Assembly (NCBI GenBank): GCA_030432295.1 | Contig: JAUIHI010000010.1 | Location: 1-64,000, forward strand | Direction of reading: 5' to 3' | From: Anaerolineae bacterium | GTDB lineage: Bacteria; Chloroflexota; Anaerolineae; Caldilineales; Caldilineaceae | DNA: 64,000 nt | Shown here: piece after piece, positions 1 to 9,083 of the stretch | Numbering within the stretch: position 1 is the stretch's first letter | Layout: every line of letters starts with the position of its first letter | Notes under the pieces: model-generated | The model's input: only the letters and a program-made list of their open reading frames with translations | What the model was told of the DNA's origin: nothing | Database searches by the model: none | Translations under genes and position numbers: made by a program

Positions 1-202
1 CAAGCCTTTCTGCGTCGTCGGCCTGCCACCAAAACCACCGTCTTCCCGGCGTAAAGATGCTCTGCTATCCGTTTCTATTCTGTTTTTATCCACCATTTCT
101 CTGTCAACATATTTCAGGACTTGACAATTGGCGGTGACGCTGACGCCGCGTCACTACGAAATATCCAATACCCCATATCCGATATCTGTTACTTTAAATC
201 TG
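1..202. other. window edge, no gene seen
   Basis: I see no supported coding region here. The stretch from about 157 to 198 contains short-period text of the ccaatacc/ccatatcc/gatatctg type, which recurs in paired inverted form elsewhere in the window (for instance near 19365-19437 and 57374-57440). It lies just downstream of the leftward acetyltransferase gene and could be part of its 3' region. Confidence 0.4.
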
Positions 203-955
203 TTACTTCAACCAAATACTGTCCTGGACAATAAACTGCCTGAATCCTAACCGGAGCGCCAGCCCTCGAGAGGCGGCGTTTGCCTGGTCGCAGCGATATT
301 GCATAATGCGGTTTTGGCGGATGGCCCATTGGCAGAGGGCGTGAACCGCGGCGCTGCCAAAGCCTCGCCCCCGAAAATCGGGATGGGTCAGCACGCCGGG
401 GTCCACAAAGCCTGTCCGCTCGTAGGCACTGGCCGCGGTGACCAGCATTGGCACTTCGCCTTGACCTCGCAATTGAAAGACCCCGAAGGCCATTTCGTGG
501 TTCACGGCCACATAGGCTTCCGATACGTCTTCCGGCGAGTTGTGCTCTTCCAGAAGCTGCAATTGTTCCCGGTCGTCTTCGATCAGCCGGCGCAAGGCAA
601 AGCCGCCGGGCAGGTGGCTTTCGGGCAAGTCCTCTGGGAAGAGGTGGAAGATCAACCCGCCCGTCACTTCATCGATCGCGTGGTCGGGCCAGCCTTGGGC
701 CAGCTTTGCGCCGGTCACCGGTTCCGACTCGTCCAGGCCGCGCAGCACCCGTCCCACCTGTTCGGCGTGGGACGGGGTGTGCTCCACAAACGTATGGCGA
801 TCAATCTGCCAGATATGGATTCCAGTAGAACTGCCCTGGTTTATGCGTTGGCAGAGGGTGACGCCGGGCACGGAAAAGAGGGTTGGATCGCATTCCCAAT
901 AGACAGCCCAAGTCTGGTATATTCGTTTCTCAAATGCCTGGCGTTGCTCATCCAT
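203..955 (-). CDS. GNAT-family N-acetyltransferase
   Basis: The 250-residue product ends in a GCN5-related acetyltransferase fold. The acetyl-CoA binding signature is visible as HPDFRGRGFGSAAV (motif A, R/Q-x-x-G-x-G/A type, about residue 195), followed by a C-terminal helix-strand segment with ANAASRGLALRLGF, the usual motif B. The N-terminal half is less conserved, as expected for two-domain GNAT proteins acting on small molecules or protein N-termini. The gene starts 14 bases after the stop of the UPF0182 gene on the same strand, so the two probably form one transcript. The acceptor substrate cannot be read from sequence. Confidence 0.85.
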   Translation of the reverse strand: MDEQRQAFEKRIYQTWAVYWECDPTLFSVPGVTLCQRINQGSSTGIHIWQIDRHTFVEHTPSHAEQVGRVLRGLDESEPVTGAKLAQGWPDHAIDEVTGGLIFHLFPEDLPESHLPGGFALRRLIEDDREQLQLLEEHNSPEDVSEAYVAVNHEMAFGVFQLRGQGEVPMLVTAASAYERTGFVDPGVLTHPDFRGRGFGSAAVHALCQWAIRQNRIMQYRCDQANAASRGLALRLGFRQFIVQDSIWLK

Positions 956-969
956 TGCTTCTGGACTCT

Positions 970-3900
970 TTAATCCTCACTAGCAGGCGTAGGTTCTGGC
1001 TCTGGAGCCGTTTCCTCGGCTGGGGCAGGGGCTTCCTCTGTGGGGGCCACCTCGACCGGGACCAGCTCCACGCCGCTGACCTCGGCCAGCCGCTCCAACA
1101 CTGCCTGGAGCGCACCCATCTGTTCCCCATAGCCCGCCCAGTCTCCATCGCGCAGGGCCGTCTGGGCCAGCCCATACAGGCTGTTGGCTTCCACAATCAA
1201 TTCCTCGATAGAACGCAGGGAAAGGTCGATTGTCGCAGAACCTGCGGGCGCTTCCAGGGTGAGATCATCCGGCAGGCTTTCCCCATCCACCAGGGCCAGC
1301 GCAGCCAACCGCGCGTCTTCCAGCACATCCCGGCCAAAGAGTTCGGCCAGGGCCAACCCCAGATTTTCGGCCATAATCACCCGGTTCGGTGTAGCCAAAA
1401 TCACCCGTTTCAGTTCGGGAATTTTGCCGGAAGCCGCCTGGAGATAGAGCGGCTCCACATAGAGTAGGCTGCCGCTGATGGGGATGACGAGCAGATTTCC
1501 CCGGATCACCTGGCTGCCCTGCTGATTCCACAGGCTCAGTTGGGAACTGATCACCGGGTCCTGATCGATGCGGGCCTCGATCTGCTTGGGGCCGAAGATC
1601 AAGGAATCCTTGCCGAAGCGATAGACGATCTTCTGCCCATACTTCTCCGGGTCGTTCTGCGCGGCCAGCCAGGCAATCATATTTTCCCGATTGGCCGGGG
1701 TAAAGGGCAGAATCTGAATGAAGTCCAGGTCCTGACTGTTGGGCAACTGCATCAGCACGTAATAGGGTTCGATAGGTCGTGCCCCGTCGTCAAAGATTTC
1801 CTGGGGCCAGGCCCACATATCCTCTCGGTTGTAGAAATCCTTCGAGTCCGTCATCTGATAGGTCAAAAACATATTGGCCTGGATGCTGAAGAGATCATTC
1901 GGATAGCGGATGTGGGCCTTCAGGTCTGCGGGCATTGTCGAGTAGTCGGCAAAGAGGTCCGGGAAAATCTGGCGATAGGCCGCCACAATCGGCTCCGTAT
2001 CATCGACCACATAGAATTTCATGTCGCCGGTGTAGGCATTGATGACAACTTTAACCGAATTGCGGATGTAATTGAATCCCGCCGGGATCGTATTTGTCCC
2101 CACCTGGCTCGGCTCGCTGTAGGGGAAGCGATTGCTGAGGGTGTAGGCGTCCAGGAACCAGTAGAGATCGCCGTCATCGCCGATGACAATATAGGCGTCG
2201 TTGTCGTAGCGCAGGAAAGGAGCCACCTGCTGCACCCGCTCGCGAATGTTCCGCCGCCAGAGCAGCTCGCTTTGGGGCGACAGTTCTTCCGAGATCAGCA
2301 GGTTGACATCGCCAAAGCGCAGGGCAAAGGAGAGCCGGGTGAAGAAGTTGCCGATGGGAATGCCCGTATCAGCGTCGAAGGTGGTGAATGCGTTGCCGCC
2401 CTCGCTGCGGGGATAGTCGAATTCCGGGGTGTCGGTCTTGACGATTACGTAGTCGTTGGCCCGTTCGCCGAAATAGATTTGGGGCCGGTTGATCGTCAGC
2501 AGGCCCTGGGGTGGCAGGTCTTTGAGAATGAAAGTGGGCAGGCCATCCCGTGTAATCTCGGCCACGGGCGAGGCTGCCACCCCATAGCCGTGGGTGTAGA
2601 CCAGCTTGCGGTTGACCCACGTCTGGGCCTGATCCTCCAACTGTTCGGGGATCAGTTCGCGGGCCGACAGCATCACCTGGCGACGTTCGCCGTCGATGGT
2701 GTAGCGGTCGATGTCGATGTCGGTGAAGGTGTATTGCTGGCGCAGAGCCTGGACCTGATTGTAGGTTTGCAGCAGGGGGCGGTAGTCCCACAGGCGGATG
2801 TTGCGCACAGTGTCGGGCTGTTCCAGCAGCCCTTCCGCGGTCAGGTCCCCTTCCGCGTCGTAGTTTTCCTCTTGAATGTCATTCAACTCAAAGGCGATGC
2901 GGGTAAAGTCGATATTGTTACGGATGAAGGGTTCTTCTCTGGTGAACTCGTTGGGGTCCACCTGAAAGCGCTGGACCAGGCCGGGGTAGATATTGCCAGC
3001 CAGGGCCGCGATTGCCACCCAAATCACCAGGACGAGGACAATCGCGCGCCAGGCCTGACGCAGCACCACATTCACCAGCAGGAGAATCGCGGTGATGAGG
3101 GTGACGATGACCAGCAGGTTGTAGGCGGGCAACTGCGCGTTGACATCTGTGTAGCCAGCCCCAAAGACCGCGCCCCGGGTTCCATAGACCAGTTGCAGCG
3201 CATCCAGCCGGTATTGCCAGGCGATCAACAGCAGGATCAGCGCGCCCAGTCCGCTCAGGTGGGCACGCACGGCCGCGCTGGCATCCCAGCCCCGCCAGCC
3301 GATCCCGCTGACCACCGCCGACGCGATGAGCGTCATCACCAGCGTTGTCAACATCCAGTTGCGGGCGATCTGCCAGACGGGAAGGGTGAAGATATAGAAG
3401 CCCACATCTTTGGCAAAAATGGGGTCGGCCAAATTGAAGGGCGTCTGGTTGAGATAGAGCAGCAGGTCTTCCCAATAGGCCGAAGCGGCTGACCCCATAA
3501 AGAAGGCCAGCACAACGCCCACCAGAACCACCGCAGGGGTGATGCGTACGCCAACCGCTGCGGCAATCTGACTTACCGGTGTGCCGTCCAGCCCCCTGGG
3601 TTCCAGGCGGCGGGCGATCAGCACATTGACCACAAAAAAGATCAGAAAGAGCGCAGCCCCGCCTAAGAATAGTCCAACCGAAGCGGTGATGCGGGTCCAA
3701 TAGACCGACGAGAGAGAGATGCTGTCATACCAGGCGACATCGGTAAAGAAGCCCAGTATCCAATTGAAGAGGGAGATGGCGATGAAAGGGATGATCATCC
3801 ACCAGAGGACCCGAGGGTTGCCCTGGGGCATTCCGTTGCCGCCACCATTGCCGCCGTTGATTGGCCGCCGCGGTCCGCCATTGCCGGTGCCGCCATCCAG

Positions 3901-3978
3901 CAGCTCTTCTTCAATCGTTGTCCAATCGTCCTCGTTGAAAGTTTCCAACAGTTCTCGGAAAGGGTCACGTTCTGCCAT
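970..3978 (-). CDS. UPF0182 family large membrane protein
   Basis: About 1,002 residues, matching the usual length of the UPF0182/COG1615 family, whose function is not established. After a soluble, Gly/Asn-rich N-terminal segment (residues 1-55) come about seven hydrophobic segments in the first 340 residues, then a long extracytoplasmic domain with the family's typical text (for example YTHGYGVAASPV and PQIYFGER). The C-terminus is a low-complexity Glu/Pro/Ala tail (about the last 35 residues). I chose the ATG at 3978 over an upstream in-frame start at 4041 because an AAAGGA ribosome site precedes it and the protein then begins MAERDPFREL. It is probably co-transcribed with the acetyltransferase downstream. 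Confidence 0.9.
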   Translation of the reverse strand: MAERDPFRELLETFNEDDWTTIEEELLDGGTGNGGPRRPINGGNGGGNGMPQGNPRVLWWMIIPFIAISLFNWILGFFTDVAWYDSISLSSVYWTRITASVGLFLGGAALFLIFFVVNVLIARRLEPRGLDGTPVSQIAAAVGVRITPAVVLVGVVLAFFMGSAASAYWEDLLLYLNQTPFNLADPIFAKDVGFYIFTLPVWQIARNWMLTTLVMTLIASAVVSGIGWRGWDASAAVRAHLSGLGALILLLIAWQYRLDALQLVYGTRGAVFGAGYTDVNAQLPAYNLLVIVTLITAILLLVNVVLRQAWRAIVLVLVIWVAIAALAGNIYPGLVQRFQVDPNEFTREEPFIRNNIDFTRIAFELNDIQEENYDAEGDLTAEGLLEQPDTVRNIRLWDYRPLLQTYNQVQALRQQYTFTDIDIDRYTIDGERRQVMLSARELIPEQLEDQAQTWVNRKLVYTHGYGVAASPVAEITRDGLPTFILKDLPPQGLLTINRPQIYFGERANDYVIVKTDTPEFDYPRSEGGNAFTTFDADTGIPIGNFFTRLSFALRFGDVNLLISEELSPQSELLWRRNIRERVQQVAPFLRYDNDAYIVIGDDGDLYWFLDAYTLSNRFPYSEPSQVGTNTIPAGFNYIRNSVKVVINAYTGDMKFYVVDDTEPIVAAYRQIFPDLFADYSTMPADLKAHIRYPNDLFSIQANMFLTYQMTDSKDFYNREDMWAWPQEIFDDGARPIEPYYVLMQLPNSQDLDFIQILPFTPANRENMIAWLAAQNDPEKYGQKIVYRFGKDSLIFGPKQIEARIDQDPVISSQLSLWNQQGSQVIRGNLLVIPISGSLLYVEPLYLQAASGKIPELKRVILATPNRVIMAENLGLALAELFGRDVLEDARLAALALVDGESLPDDLTLEAPAGSATIDLSLRSIEELIVEANSLYGLAQTALRDGDWAGYGEQMGALQAVLERLAEVSGVELVPVEVAPTEEAPAPAEETAPEPEPTPASED

Positions 3979-4165
3979 GTCAATTCCTTTATTTTGCGTG
4001 TAGCCACGGTTTGTGTAACAGGTGTGTGGGTTGCAAGCCAACCTTCCGGGAGGGGTCCAGTCAGATTCTCAGCCGCTTGCAAAAACATACGCTTCCTATT
4101 GTAACAGACTTGGCCCGCTTCTGCCCGTGAACCCCTATACAATTCTGGGGTAAGCGAAAGGAAAA

Positions 4166-4174
4166 TGCTATACT
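4166..4174 (+). promoter_or_regulatory. extended -10 promoter, possible leaderless start
   Basis: TGCTATACT fits an extended -10 box (TGn plus TATACT, 4169-4174). The ATG of the next gene lies at 4182, only 7 bases after the -10 box, so transcription would begin at or next to the start codon. No convincing -35 box is seen 17 bases upstream. The sequence match is direct; the leaderless interpretation is inference. Confidence 0.45.
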
Positions 4175-4181
4175 ATCGGCT

Positions 4182-5105
4182 ATGCCAAACAATCGTCACG
4201 GCCTGGAACGCCCACCCTTTCCGGCAGAGGCCAGCCGTCAGAATGAATTTATCAATCTGCTAAAGCCGAGACTGCTCGATCAGCCCTGGCTTTCCGCGCT
4301 CTGGCTGGGCGGCTCTGGTGCACAGCAGAACGCAGATCGCTGGAGCCGTGTGGAGCTACACCTTCTCGTCGCCTCTGCGCGGGAGATGCCCCTGCTCCCT
4401 GGCCGCGTGGCTGGATTGCTGGACGAAGCGCTGCCCGCGGGCTGGACCACATTCGGTCTGCAACAGACGGCCCATACAGTTTCCCTGGAAGGGCTGACCC
4501 ACGCCCGTTTGCCCGGTGCCGCCGACCGCGGCGGCGTCTACTTTCGCCTGTTGTGGACCGAACCCGAGTTTCTGGCCCTTCACTGCGCCTGCTATGGGGC
4601 CAGGCATCTGCTATGGATGCGGGCTGATCTGCCCCCGGCCCAGCAGTCGATCCTGCAAATGCCGGGGGCGCGGCTGGAGAAAGCCGAAGCCCCGGCAGTG
4701 CAGGTTGCGCTGGTCAGCTTTTGGCAGCAGTTGGCCCACCTGCCCGCAGCCCTCAACCGCCAGGAGCATCTGGCCGCGGTTGCCCTGCTGCAACAGGCCC
4801 GCACACACCTGACCGATCTGGTCGTAGCGTTGAACGGGGCCACCCGACCCAACACTCCGACCCGCATCAACGAATTTCTGGGGCCAGCCCAGCGGGACGC
4901 CTTTGAAAAAACTCTGGGCCAGAGCGACAGTCTGGGCGAAAGCTGGATCGGCCAGGCTGTCGCCCTCATCGTACTCTATCGTTGGTATGCGCCCCAACTG
5001 GTCGAAATCCACAAGCTCGTTTACCCTACAGCCCTGGAAGAGACGGTCCTCGCGCTCTTGAGCACCGAAGTCTCCGGCTGGCCCGCCCGAATCACCACCG
5101 CCTGA
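4182..5105 (+). CDS. nucleotidyltransferase-like protein
   Basis: 307 residues. The N-terminal part contains ALWLGGSGAQQNADRWSRVE (about residues 42-61), which resembles the GS...D.SD.D motif of polymerase-beta-type nucleotidyltransferases. The second catalytic acidic position appears replaced (SRVELHLLV), so activity is doubtful. The remaining helical region resembles the C-terminal domains that follow such folds. Its stop is 2 bases before the start of the glycosyltransferase gene, implying translational coupling. The family assignment is moderate; the substrate is unknown. Confidence 0.6.
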   Translation: MPNNRHGLERPPFPAEASRQNEFINLLKPRLLDQPWLSALWLGGSGAQQNADRWSRVELHLLVASAREMPLLPGRVAGLLDEALPAGWTTFGLQQTAHTVSLEGLTHARLPGAADRGGVYFRLLWTEPEFLALHCACYGARHLLWMRADLPPAQQSILQMPGARLEKAEAPAVQVALVSFWQQLAHLPAALNRQEHLAAVALLQQARTHLTDLVVALNGATRPNTPTRINEFLGPAQRDAFEKTLGQSDSLGESWIGQAVALIVLYRWYAPQLVEIHKLVYPTALEETVLALLSTEVSGWPARITTA

Positions 5106-5107
5106 CA

Positions 5108-6289
5108 ATGGCTGAATTTCGTCGTCGCCCCCGCATCCTTTTTGTGGCGCCCTTTGGCCTGCGCCAGAAGGCCACAGTCTGGGCGCGCATTCTACCCCTG
5201 GCCCGGCAATTGGCTGCCAACGACTGCTTCGTTACGCTGCTCATCCCGCCCTGGGATTCGCCGGAAGATGGGGGCCGCTCCTGGGGGGATGACGGGGTGG
5301 AGGTGGTCAATGTGAAATTGCTGGGTGGACTGCCGTCGATTACCCGCCGTCTGCTGGAAGTGATCGACACCCAGCGCCCGGACATTGTGCATATCGTCAA
5401 GCCCCGTGCCTATGCCGGGATCGTCCAGTGGGTTCTCTGGCAGCGGCGGCGGATGGGCAGGCAGGACGGCCCGCGCATTGTGCTGGATGTGGATGATTGG
5501 GAGCAGGCCTGGTCGTCGATTGGGGGGTATCACCTGTTGACGGCCCGCTTTTTGGAATGGCAGGAGCGCTGGGGTTTTGCCCACGCCGACGCCATCACCG
5601 CGGCCAGCGGCTGGCTGCTCCACAAAGCTGGGGAACTGGCCCCGGCCACGCCCACCCTCTATCTGCCCAATGGGATTGTGCCGCCCCAGGCCAGCGCGCC
5701 CCGCCCGGCTTTTGATGTCAACCGACCGCCGACGGTTCTCTGGTTCACCCGTTTTATGGAGGTGGAGCCGGAATGGATGGGCCAGATGTGGGCGTCTATG
5801 CGGGCCACCCGCCCGGATGTTCATCTGCTGGTGGCGGGCGCGCCCCTGCAAAAGGGACGCAACGGGCCTTTTCGCATGGCCCTGGGCCGGGACGATCCGG
5901 CCATCACCTGGCTGGGCTATGTGCCCCCCGCCCAGTTGGCCGATGTCTACGCCCGCTCGGACTGTGCGGTCTTTCCCGCGGCCAATATCCCGCTGAACCA
6001 GGCCAAATGCAGCGTAAAACTGGCCAATACCCTGCTGGACGGTGTCCCTGTGATTGCCAGCGCGGTGGGCGAACAGGCCCGCTACGGCGCAGACGGCGCG
6101 GCCCGCCTGGTCGCCGCTGAGGCCAGCCCGGCTGAGTTTGCCGCGGCGGTAGTGGATGTTCTCGCCCAGAGTGGGCAGCAGGCCCAACTGGCCCAGCGCG
6201 CCCGCAGTTGGCTGCTCAGCCGCTACAGTTGGCGACGGCTGGGGGACGAATTGCTGGGCTTCTATGGAAAAGTGCTGGACAGAAGATAG
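5108..6289 (+). CDS. glycosyltransferase, GT4-like
   Basis: 393 residues with the GT-B layout. The N-terminal domain starts RRPRILFVAPFGLRQKATVW and continues with a DIVHIVKPRAY strand. The C-terminal domain has the donor-binding region PPAQLADVYARSDCAVFPA followed by VKLANTLLDGVPVIASAVGE, where group 1 (GT4) transferases carry their nucleotide-sugar contacts. The expected role is transfer of an activated sugar to a lipid or polysaccharide acceptor at the cytoplasmic membrane face. ATG at 5108 is used rather than 4982 because the longer version would run through the preceding gene. The acceptor is not predictable. Confidence 0.85.
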   Translation: MAEFRRRPRILFVAPFGLRQKATVWARILPLARQLAANDCFVTLLIPPWDSPEDGGRSWGDDGVEVVNVKLLGGLPSITRRLLEVIDTQRPDIVHIVKPRAYAGIVQWVLWQRRRMGRQDGPRIVLDVDDWEQAWSSIGGYHLLTARFLEWQERWGFAHADAITAASGWLLHKAGELAPATPTLYLPNGIVPPQASAPRPAFDVNRPPTVLWFTRFMEVEPEWMGQMWASMRATRPDVHLLVAGAPLQKGRNGPFRMALGRDDPAITWLGYVPPAQLADVYARSDCAVFPAANIPLNQAKCSVKLANTLLDGVPVIASAVGEQARYGADGAARLVAAEASPAEFAAAVVDVLAQSGQQAQLAQRARSWLLSRYSWRRLGDELLGFYGKVLDRR

Positions 6290-6522
6290 GACACAGATTG
6301 CGCTGAAACAGCGGATTGACGCTCTACCTGCCCGACAGCTTCAATCTGGACTAGCGACGCCGGTTGAGCCTGTCGCTTGTACTGAGCTTGTCGAAGTGAA
6401 ACCCAGGAGCGAGTCTACGAGAGATCGTCGTCTAAGCCGCTGGTTTCTACAAACTCAACCGACGCTTTCTACGACGTGGATAAATATGCGCAAATCTGCT
6501 GTTTCAGCGTCAATCTGCGTCC
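6288..6522. repeat. inverted repeat with internal dispersed element
   Basis: The left arm (6288-6320) and right arm (6488-6522) are imperfect inverted copies built on the words ggacrcagattg and gctgaaacagc. Between them, at 6364-6400, lies ttgagcctgtcgcttgtact followed by gagcttgtcgaag, a sequence I recognise as a dispersed intergenic repeat found in many unrelated bacteria. The element begins in the last bases of the glycosyltransferase gene and ends just before the PHP gene's stop, so it separates convergent genes and may terminate transcription. Confidence 0.6.
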
Positions 6523-6533
6523 TCTTTCATTGC

Positions 6534-7637
6534 TCATCCACGCACATAAATTGGATTGCTGAAAATCCAGCCCCGGGGTCGTCCCCAGCGCTTCTTCCAG
6601 ACCTCCACCCGATAGACCCCCGGCTCGGTGTCTGTGTGTTCCAGCCGTCGGCCCTGGCTTTCGGCCACAAGCTTCCCGCCTCGCAACAGGCGAATCGTAC
6701 CGTCCGCAGGCGCAAACGCGCTAAAGTGGGTGGCCTGGCCCGGCGAAGGAGCGCCAATCGTATCGCCCATCACGCCGTTGCCCCGGTCGTGCTCGGCTTG
6801 AAAACGAAAGCCGGTGGTCCACTCCACCAGATCGTAGCCCAGCCAGCAGCGGCCCGCGCCCAGCGCGCCCAGCACTTGCCGCCGGTCGTGGCCCACGGCA
6901 CTGTCGTCTTTGCCTGTGGGTTGGCTGCCGTTGGGTCCGACAAAGGCTTCTTCGGTCAACAGATGGGTATTCAGGGCACGGGCGCAATGTTCGTAGGGCA
7001 GAAAGCAGCGGCGGATGGGGCCGATGTGATAAGTCTCCGCGTGGACATCCACCCCGCCCAATGCCACAACTGGACGCTCCGCGGTGAGTTCGTCCCACTT
7101 CGCCAGCATCTCCGGCAGGGGGCCGGTGGTGAAAAGATGGGGGAAGAAGCCCATCAGCAATGCCTGTACTCTGCTGGTCACAATCCCCCGGAAGCCGGAC
7201 ATATAATTCCAGAGTTCCACCCCGTGATAGCCGGTGACTTCCCAATTGTGCCAGGGGTAGTGGGCGGGGATCAGCTTTGTAAAGCGCTCGATGGGATGGG
7301 CCAGAAAGGGCAATGCGCCCTGTGCCTTCACCCCGTCGATCAGCTTTTGGGGGTCTGGCCCCAGATGGGTCAGGTCCTCTTCCACGCCCAGGCAGAGCAG
7401 GTGATTGCCCTCTGGCTTCAGGCCCGGGTCGTGGACCTCTTCCCCCACCAGTGTCAACACCCCGTGGCGATAGCCTTCTTCTGTGTCCCGCACCAGCACA
7501 TTGTGATCGGTGACAAAAACGAAGTGCAGCCCGACCGAAGCCGCGGCCTGCACCAACTCCTCAAAGTCACCCACTCCGTCGCTGTGGGTGGTGTGCATAT
7601 GGATATTGCCAAAATATTCGTGGTACTCTGTACTCAT
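6534..7637 (-). CDS. PHP-domain metal-dependent phosphoesterase
   Basis: 367 residues. The N-terminus has the PHP metal-binding signature: GNIHMHTTHSDG (about residues 9-20), then VFVTDHN (about residue 40), GEEVH, and a later HP in FLAHPIERF. PHP domains use these His/Asp/Glu residues to bind two or three metals and hydrolyse phosphoesters. The C-terminal 100 residues look like a beta-rich extension (VYRVEVWKKRWGRPRGWIF), as in CehA/McbA-type proteins. The start at 7637 is preceded by GAGGAA. The gene ends the trmI transcript on the minus strand (13-base gap). The substrate is unknown. Confidence 0.8.
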   Translation of the reverse strand: MSTEYHEYFGNIHMHTTHSDGVGDFEELVQAAASVGLHFVFVTDHNVLVRDTEEGYRHGVLTLVGEEVHDPGLKPEGNHLLCLGVEEDLTHLGPDPQKLIDGVKAQGALPFLAHPIERFTKLIPAHYPWHNWEVTGYHGVELWNYMSGFRGIVTSRVQALLMGFFPHLFTTGPLPEMLAKWDELTAERPVVALGGVDVHAETYHIGPIRRCFLPYEHCARALNTHLLTEEAFVGPNGSQPTGKDDSAVGHDRRQVLGALGAGRCWLGYDLVEWTTGFRFQAEHDRGNGVMGDTIGAPSPGQATHFSAFAPADGTIRLLRGGKLVAESQGRRLEHTDTEPGVYRVEVWKKRWGRPRGWIFSNPIYVRG

Positions 7638-7650
7638 CGGAAATTCCTCG

Positions 7651-8643
7651 TTATGGTAAGGGCATCCGGCGGCGTTCTCCCTCATCGCCCTCTTCTGCCC
7701 GGCGTTTTTCTTCTTCTGCTTCGACCATTGCCTCAAACGCTTTGCGGGTCTTGAACCGTTTGCGTTCTTCCGACAGCCAGCGGCCTGGGTCGGTGGGATC
7801 GATTACCGGTCGGGCAGAGACCAGAAAGCCCGTGTGGCCCACCATCGAATCGTCCGGGCGCAGACGCTCCGGCACGACTTTGTATTGGCGCAGAAGCAGC
7901 TCTTCCACGGCAATATCGGCGAAGCTGCTGGCTTCCAGCGCGCCCAGCAGTTCGATCACCTGATTGACCGTCGGAATGAGCGCGGCAAAGAAGCCACCGG
8001 GACGCAGGGCCGCCCGCACCTGGGGCAGATATTGCCCCGGCTCCCGCACATCCAGAAAGACCGCGTCGGCCCCCTGCTGGCGGAAGCCTGCTGCCACCGA
8101 CTGCTGGTACATAGAGACGTTCTCCAGCAGCCCCACCCGCTCCAGATTTGTGCGGGCCACCTGATAGTTGTCGGCGCGCACTTCGTAGGTGTAGACCCGC
8201 CCCGCCGGGGCCACGGCCCAGGCCAGGGCAATCGTCAACCCACCGCTGCCGGTCCCCGCTTCGATCACCTGATCCCCGTTGCGCAGGCTGAGCCGGTGGA
8301 CCAGATAGGCGGCATCTTTGGGATAGATGATTTGGGTATTGCGTTTGATGCGGTTGATCAGGTCCGAGAGGGACGGTTCCAGCAATAGAACCGGGTGTCC
8401 CAGTTGGCTGTGGACGGTCGTGCCCAGGGGCAGGCCAATCAGATCGTCGTGGCGGAAATGGCCCAGATTCGTGTGGAAGGTCTGGCCTGGGCGCAGGCTG
8501 ATCAGATAGCGCTTGCCGCCTGTGGTCGCCAGGATGACCAATTTCCCGGCCAGGGTTGTTGTGTGGTGGGTGGAAACCCACGGAATAGTCTCTTGGCGGC
8601 TGCTGTGAACTGCTGCTGCGTCTGTGCCTGGGGTATTGGGCAT
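7651..8643 (-). CDS. trmI: tRNA (adenine-N1)-methyltransferase (m1A58)
   Basis: 330 residues of the TrmI/GCD14 family, which methylates N1 of adenine 58 in the tRNA T-loop using S-adenosylmethionine. Family text is clear: a small N-terminal beta domain (PGQTFHTNLGHFRHDDLIG), the conserved RRxTQIIYPKDAAYLV-type segment (KRNTQIIYPKDAAYLV), the SAM motif VIEAGTGSGGLTIALA, and ADAVFLDVREP. The C-terminus adds a charged tail rich in Glu and Arg beyond the catalytic domain. It is the first gene of a minus-strand pair with the PHP phosphoesterase. Confidence 0.9.
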   Translation of the reverse strand: MPNTPGTDAAAVHSSRQETIPWVSTHHTTTLAGKLVILATTGGKRYLISLRPGQTFHTNLGHFRHDDLIGLPLGTTVHSQLGHPVLLLEPSLSDLINRIKRNTQIIYPKDAAYLVHRLSLRNGDQVIEAGTGSGGLTIALAWAVAPAGRVYTYEVRADNYQVARTNLERVGLLENVSMYQQSVAAGFRQQGADAVFLDVREPGQYLPQVRAALRPGGFFAALIPTVNQVIELLGALEASSFADIAVEELLLRQYKVVPERLRPDDSMVGHTGFLVSARPVIDPTDPGRWLSEERKRFKTRKAFEAMVEAEEEKRRAEEGDEGERRRMPLP

Positions 8644-8684
8644 GAATTGGATCGTCGCTGGTTGATGATTGGCTGTGATGTGTT

Positions 8685-8690
8685 ATTATA
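8685..8690 (-). promoter_or_regulatory. possible -10 box for trmI
   Basis: TATAAT on the minus strand, 42 bases before the trmI start codon. The upstream TTGGCT/CTTGGC is only 15-16 bases away, so the -35 match is weak. Confidence 0.4.
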
Positions 8691-8877
8691 CCGTAGCCGC
8701 AAGTGAGCCAAGAAACCTCGCCGGTCAGAATCGGCAACGGACAAAATCGGCAACGGACAAAATCGCGGAAAGACCCAGCGAAACCCGCTTTTACCCGACG
8801 TAGTCTATGCGTACAGGAAACGTCAGCCAGTTTCCGGCTCTTTTTTCGAATGTTAACCGGTTATTAATTTTTGCTGG

Positions 8878-8906
8878 TTGACACTAGGTTGAAGGCTGTG
8901 TACAAT
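8878..8906 (+). promoter_or_regulatory. strong sigma70-type promoter
   Basis: TTGACA (8878-8883), a 17-base spacer and TACAAT (8901-8906), a near-consensus housekeeping promoter. It implies a start near 8913 and a 5' leader of about 170 bases before the lipoprotein gene. The 440-base gap holding it also has a short tandem repeat (aatcggcaacggacaa, about 8732-8764). Confidence 0.8.
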
Positions 8907-9083
8907 AGATGTATAGATGGTACCCCAGCCGTCAGCAGGTTCAATTATCTACTCCCAAATTGTCCGCTACGTAGTATCGCATCAGCAGTACCAGAACCCG
9001 TTATCAGCAGCACGGCACGTCAGTGCTGTTGCTAAGCTAATAGAAGTATCCGTTTACCGTTCACTCTCATCAGGAGGTCCCGT

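Noticed and set aside
1540-3492. Very long plus-strand open frame (about 650 codons)
   Set aside because: It lies wholly antisense to the UPF0182 gene, has no family resemblance, and is explained by high GC and codon bias of the opposite strand.
6156-7754. Long plus-strand open frame across the PHP gene
   Set aside because: Antisense to a clear PHP-domain gene and running through an intergenic repeat; the protein text is low-complexity with no recognisable motif.
8728-8764. Short tandem repeat near trmI (aatcggcaacggacaa)
   Set aside because: About two units only, no spacers; not a CRISPR array and too small to call more than a local duplication.
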